From an uncultured Faecalibacterium sp. (lineage in GTDB: Bacteria > Bacillota > Clostridia > Oscillospirales > Ruminococcaceae): a stretch of DNA of 6,441 bases. Below the pieces are notes generated by a model. It saw only the letters and a program-made list of their open reading frames with translations, ran no database searches and was not told the DNA's origin. Where the stretch lies: the NCBI GenBank assembly GCA_934525325.1, contig CAKSZE010000073.1:1-6441 (forward strand), written 5' to 3'. The number at the start of each line of letters is the position of its first letter. Within the stretch, counting starts at the first letter, position 1. Position numbers and translations under genes: made by a program. This document shows, in pieces, positions 4,700 to 6,441 of this stretch.

Positions 4700-6001
4700 A
4701 TGAAGCGTTTTTTGCTTTGGCTCATCAGTGTGGCGCTGGGCGTAGTGCTGCTGCTGGCGGCTGTGATGGGGGTAAGCTATGCCTTTACCACCGAGGGCGG
4801 CTGCCCGGACAGCGCGGCGCAGTTCGGTGGGCAGGCGCTGGAAGCCAACGGCTCCTGCTGGCAGGTGCCGCTGCTGGGCGGGCAGCTGGATAAAGTGTTT
4901 GCCAGCCCCGCTACCCTGACCGTGCAGAAGCTGGGTGTGCTGTACACCGCCCACCCGGAGCTTACAGTGCCGGACTGGACCTGCTACACCGCCCTGACCA
5001 TCCAGAATGCGGCGGGGGATGTGCTGTTTGCGGGCAGCGCAGGGGAGTACCAGAATTTTCTCTTCCCCGCGAACGGCGAGTATAAGGCGGAGCTGACCGC
5101 ATGGCGTGTACCCAAGGGCGGCACCATCGGCCAGTTTGAGGGCGGCAGCACCGGGCAGCTGCGCAAAAACTTAGGGCTGGAGCGCCCCGCAAAGCCCACG
5201 GGATGGTACCGGTACAGTTTCCGATTCACCTTGCAGGCCAGCGCGGAGGTGGAGCTTTCTGCCGAGCGGGTGGAGCAGGGCGGCACGGTGGGCGTGCGCA
5301 TCTCCGGCATGACCGGGGACGCCGTGCCCACCATCGAGACCGACCTTGGCAGCGTGCAGTGCGTGCGCGCCGCCGAGGGCTGGCGCGCCTATATCCCGGC
5401 GGCGTATAACGCCTCTTCCGGCGGGCACGAGGTGAACATCACGGTGAACGGCGAGACCATCACCCGCACCCTGACCGTGCTGCCGAAGGACTTTGGCACG
5501 GTGGAGGTGGAAGCCGAAGAACCGGCTGCGGAGAGCGCCAACGCACAGTTCCGCAGCGCCATCTGGCCGCTGTACGAAGCTGCCGCCACTGCCAAGCAGT
5601 GGCAGGGCGGCTTTGTGCCCCCGGCTGAGGACTCCATGACCTTGGTGGACTACGGACAGATCAAGGTAACGGACGGCCAGCAGGGCAGCCGCTCCAACTC
5701 CACAAAGCTGTACACCATCCCCGGCGCGCCCTGCCGCGCCGCAGCCAACGGCACGGTGGTGTTTGCGGACAATCTGGAACTTACCGGCAACACGGTGGTC
5801 ATCGACCACGGCTGCGGGCTGCGCAGCTACCTGTACGGCTTGCAGGAGCTTTCGGTCAGCAAGGGACAGACCGTGGAAAAGGGACAGGCTGTGGGCGCAC
5901 TGGGCGAAGAGCTGACCATGGACTTCAAGCTGGGCAGCAGGAGCGTGAACCCCCGCCTGCTGTTCCAGACCTCCGGCGGGCTGTTCTGGAAGGAAAACTG
6001 A
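4700..6001 (+). CDS. Membrane-anchored protein with degenerate LytM/peptidase M23 domain, 433 aa
   Basis: The N-terminus (MKRFLLWLISV..., hydrophobic to about 28) is a signal anchor or signal peptide, so the rest is likely extracytoplasmic. Residues about 183-262 look like an Ig-like beta domain (VELSAERVEQGGTVGVRI ... TRTLTVLP). Residues about 305-425 match the M23/LytM frame: PGAPCRAAANGTVVFAD, TGNTVVIDHGCGLRSY, VSKGQTVEKGQAVGALG, SVNPRLLF. The zinc ligands are missing. The usual H-x-G-x-D before the AAP segment reads RSNSTKL (331-337). The His of Y-x-H-L is absent (LYGLQ, 378-382). The H-x-H motif is TMDF (406-409). It is therefore predicted to bind rather than cut peptidoglycan, or to activate another hydrolase, as catalytically inactive LytM proteins such as EnvC do. 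Start ATG 4700 is 7 nt after AAGGAG (4687-4692). The fold is clear; the role is inference. Confidence 0.85.
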   Translation: MKRFLLWLISVALGVVLLLAAVMGVSYAFTTEGGCPDSAAQFGGQALEANGSCWQVPLLGGQLDKVFASPATLTVQKLGVLYTAHPELTVPDWTCYTALTIQNAAGDVLFAGSAGEYQNFLFPANGEYKAELTAWRVPKGGTIGQFEGGSTGQLRKNLGLERPAKPTGWYRYSFRFTLQASAEVELSAERVEQGGTVGVRISGMTGDAVPTIETDLGSVQCVRAAEGWRAYIPAAYNASSGGHEVNITVNGETITRTLTVLPKDFGTVEVEAEEPAAESANAQFRSAIWPLYEAAATAKQWQGGFVPPAEDSMTLVDYGQIKVTDGQQGSRSNSTKLYTIPGAPCRAAANGTVVFADNLELTGNTVVIDHGCGLRSYLYGLQELSVSKGQTVEKGQAVGALGEELTMDFKLGSRSVNPRLLFQTSGGLFWKEN

Positions 6002-6003
6002 AC

Positions 6004-6047
6004 AAACTCCCTCAGTCTTCGCTTCTGCGTGGCTGGGGGAGTTTTTT
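6004..6047 (+). terminator. Intrinsic terminator after the pseudo-M23 gene
   Basis: AAACTCCCTCAGTC (6004-6017) pairs with GGCTGGGGGAGTTT (6031-6044) with two G-T wobbles. A small inner CGC/GCG pairing is possible in the loop. A run of six T (6042-6047) ends it. It starts 2 bp after the stop codon. Confidence 0.88.
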
Positions 6048-6055
6048 GAAAAAAC

Positions 6056-6083
6056 TGTAACGTTTTTCCTCTTTGTGCGTTAT
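6056..6083 (+). promoter_or_regulatory. Candidate ECF sigma-factor promoter for the zinc-finger gene
   Basis: TGTAAC (6056-6061), a 16-nt spacer rich in T just after the -35, then CGTTAT (6078-6083). This fits the ECF class (the AAC-containing -35 and CGT-containing -10 of SigW/SigX-type factors) far better than sigma-A. It begins 9 bp after a terminator and about 70 bp before an anti-sigma-like gene, which suits autoregulation. The match is by eye. Confidence 0.6.
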
Positions 6084-6127
6084 TAGGGTGAAAGGGCGCA
6101 ACAAAGCCCGCAAAGGAGGAAATGACC

Positions 6128-6441
6128 ATGAAACTGGAATGTGACGTGATCCGCGATCTGCTGCCCCTGTACGCCGAAAAGCTTGCCAGCCCCGCCAGCA
6201 GTGCGCTGGTGGAGCAGCATCTTGCAGAGTGCGAAGCCTGCCGTGCAGAGCTGGAACAGATGGAAAAACCGGTGCCGGTGCAGCCGGAGCCCCAGCCGGA
6301 TGCACCGCTGCGGAGCATCCGAAAGACCTTGCAGAAAAAGAGCATCCGCATAGCGGCGGCAGCAGTTCTGGCAGTGCTGTGCGCTTTTGGGCTGGTGTTC
6401 TGGATGGGCGGCGCAAAAACGCCGGTGACGGCAGAACAGGC
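6128..6441 (+). CDS. Anti-sigma-like zinc-finger (zf-HC2) membrane protein, 3' end beyond window
   Basis: The first 104 residues are visible. CDVIRDLLPLYAEKLAS followed by VEQHLAECEACRAEL is the zf-HC2 pattern: Cys5, then His31, Cys35 and Cys38 (HxxxCxxC) as zinc ligands. A Pro/Glu linker (47-60) and basic stretch (62-74) lead to one membrane segment (about 73-93), with the remainder likely outside the cell. Proteins of this design usually hold an ECF sigma factor at the membrane through the cytosolic finger. No sigma gene lies upstream here: the previous gene encodes the pseudo-M23 protein, and a terminator intervenes. The start is ATG 6128, 8 nt after AAGGAGG (6113-6119). The in-frame ATG at 6122 is only 2 nt from that site. 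Anti-sigma activity is inference; related zf-HC2 proteins may have other roles. Confidence 0.85.
   Translation, partial: MKLECDVIRDLLPLYAEKLASPASSALVEQHLAECEACRAELEQMEKPVPVQPEPQPDAPLRSIRKTLQKKSIRIAAAAVLAVLCAFGLVFWMGGAKTPVTAEQ

Noticed and set aside
4395..6001. Small membrane protein plus pseudo-M23 protein as a new two-component envelope system
   Set aside because: Adjacency and a shared promoter are suggestive only. A strong terminator-like hairpin lies between them and neither sequence shows an interaction motif.

Overview
The window looks like chromosomal core sequence from a GC-rich gut Clostridia, most like Faecalibacterium or a close relative in the Oscillospiraceae/Ruminococcaceae. 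Reasons are a T-box-controlled aminoacyl-tRNA synthetase, a SpoIIP-like tail, strong AAGGAG/GGAGG ribosome binding sites, GC-rich codon choice, and scattered palindromic repeats of a kind I recall from Faecalibacterium genomes. The genus is inference; no database was searched.

Layout. Bases 1-93 are the 3' end of a SpoIIP-type amidase gene. It converges on a minus-strand lipoprotein gene (273-824), and a 172-bp palindromic MITE-like repeat fills the gap between the two stop codons. The lipoprotein gene and asnS are divergent, with sigma-A-type promoters whose -35 boxes are 39 bp apart. The asnS transcript starts with a complete asparagine T-box riboswitch (about 977-1265). Its specifier region contains AAC, its UGGN element is UGGC, and the competing antiterminator and terminator pairings can both be traced. 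asnS (1349-2737) ends at a 15-bp-stem terminator.

Bases 2804-3076 hold a cluster of related palindromic repeats. After it comes mutY (adenine DNA glycosylase), which I start at GTG 3110 rather than at an ATG inside the repeat. A promoter at 4251-4279 then drives a 64-aa membrane protein with an acidic tail. A strong hairpin with a T-tract separates that gene from a 433-aa membrane-anchored protein. The latter has an Ig-like region and a LytM/M23 fold that has lost every zinc ligand I can place. A further terminator and an ECF-type promoter candidate precede a truncated anti-sigma-like zinc-finger membrane protein that runs off the window.

The genes form several short transcription units rather than one operon. 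asnS (translation) and mutY (8-oxoguanine repair) are housekeeping genes. The small membrane protein, the pseudo-M23 protein, the zinc-finger protein and the SpoIIP-like tail all point to the cell envelope. I see no phage, CRISPR, toxin-antitoxin or clearly new multi-gene system. The best second looks are the fully traceable T-box, the ligand-less LytM protein behind an internal terminator, the ECF-like promoter at the anti-sigma-like gene, and the two repeat families.
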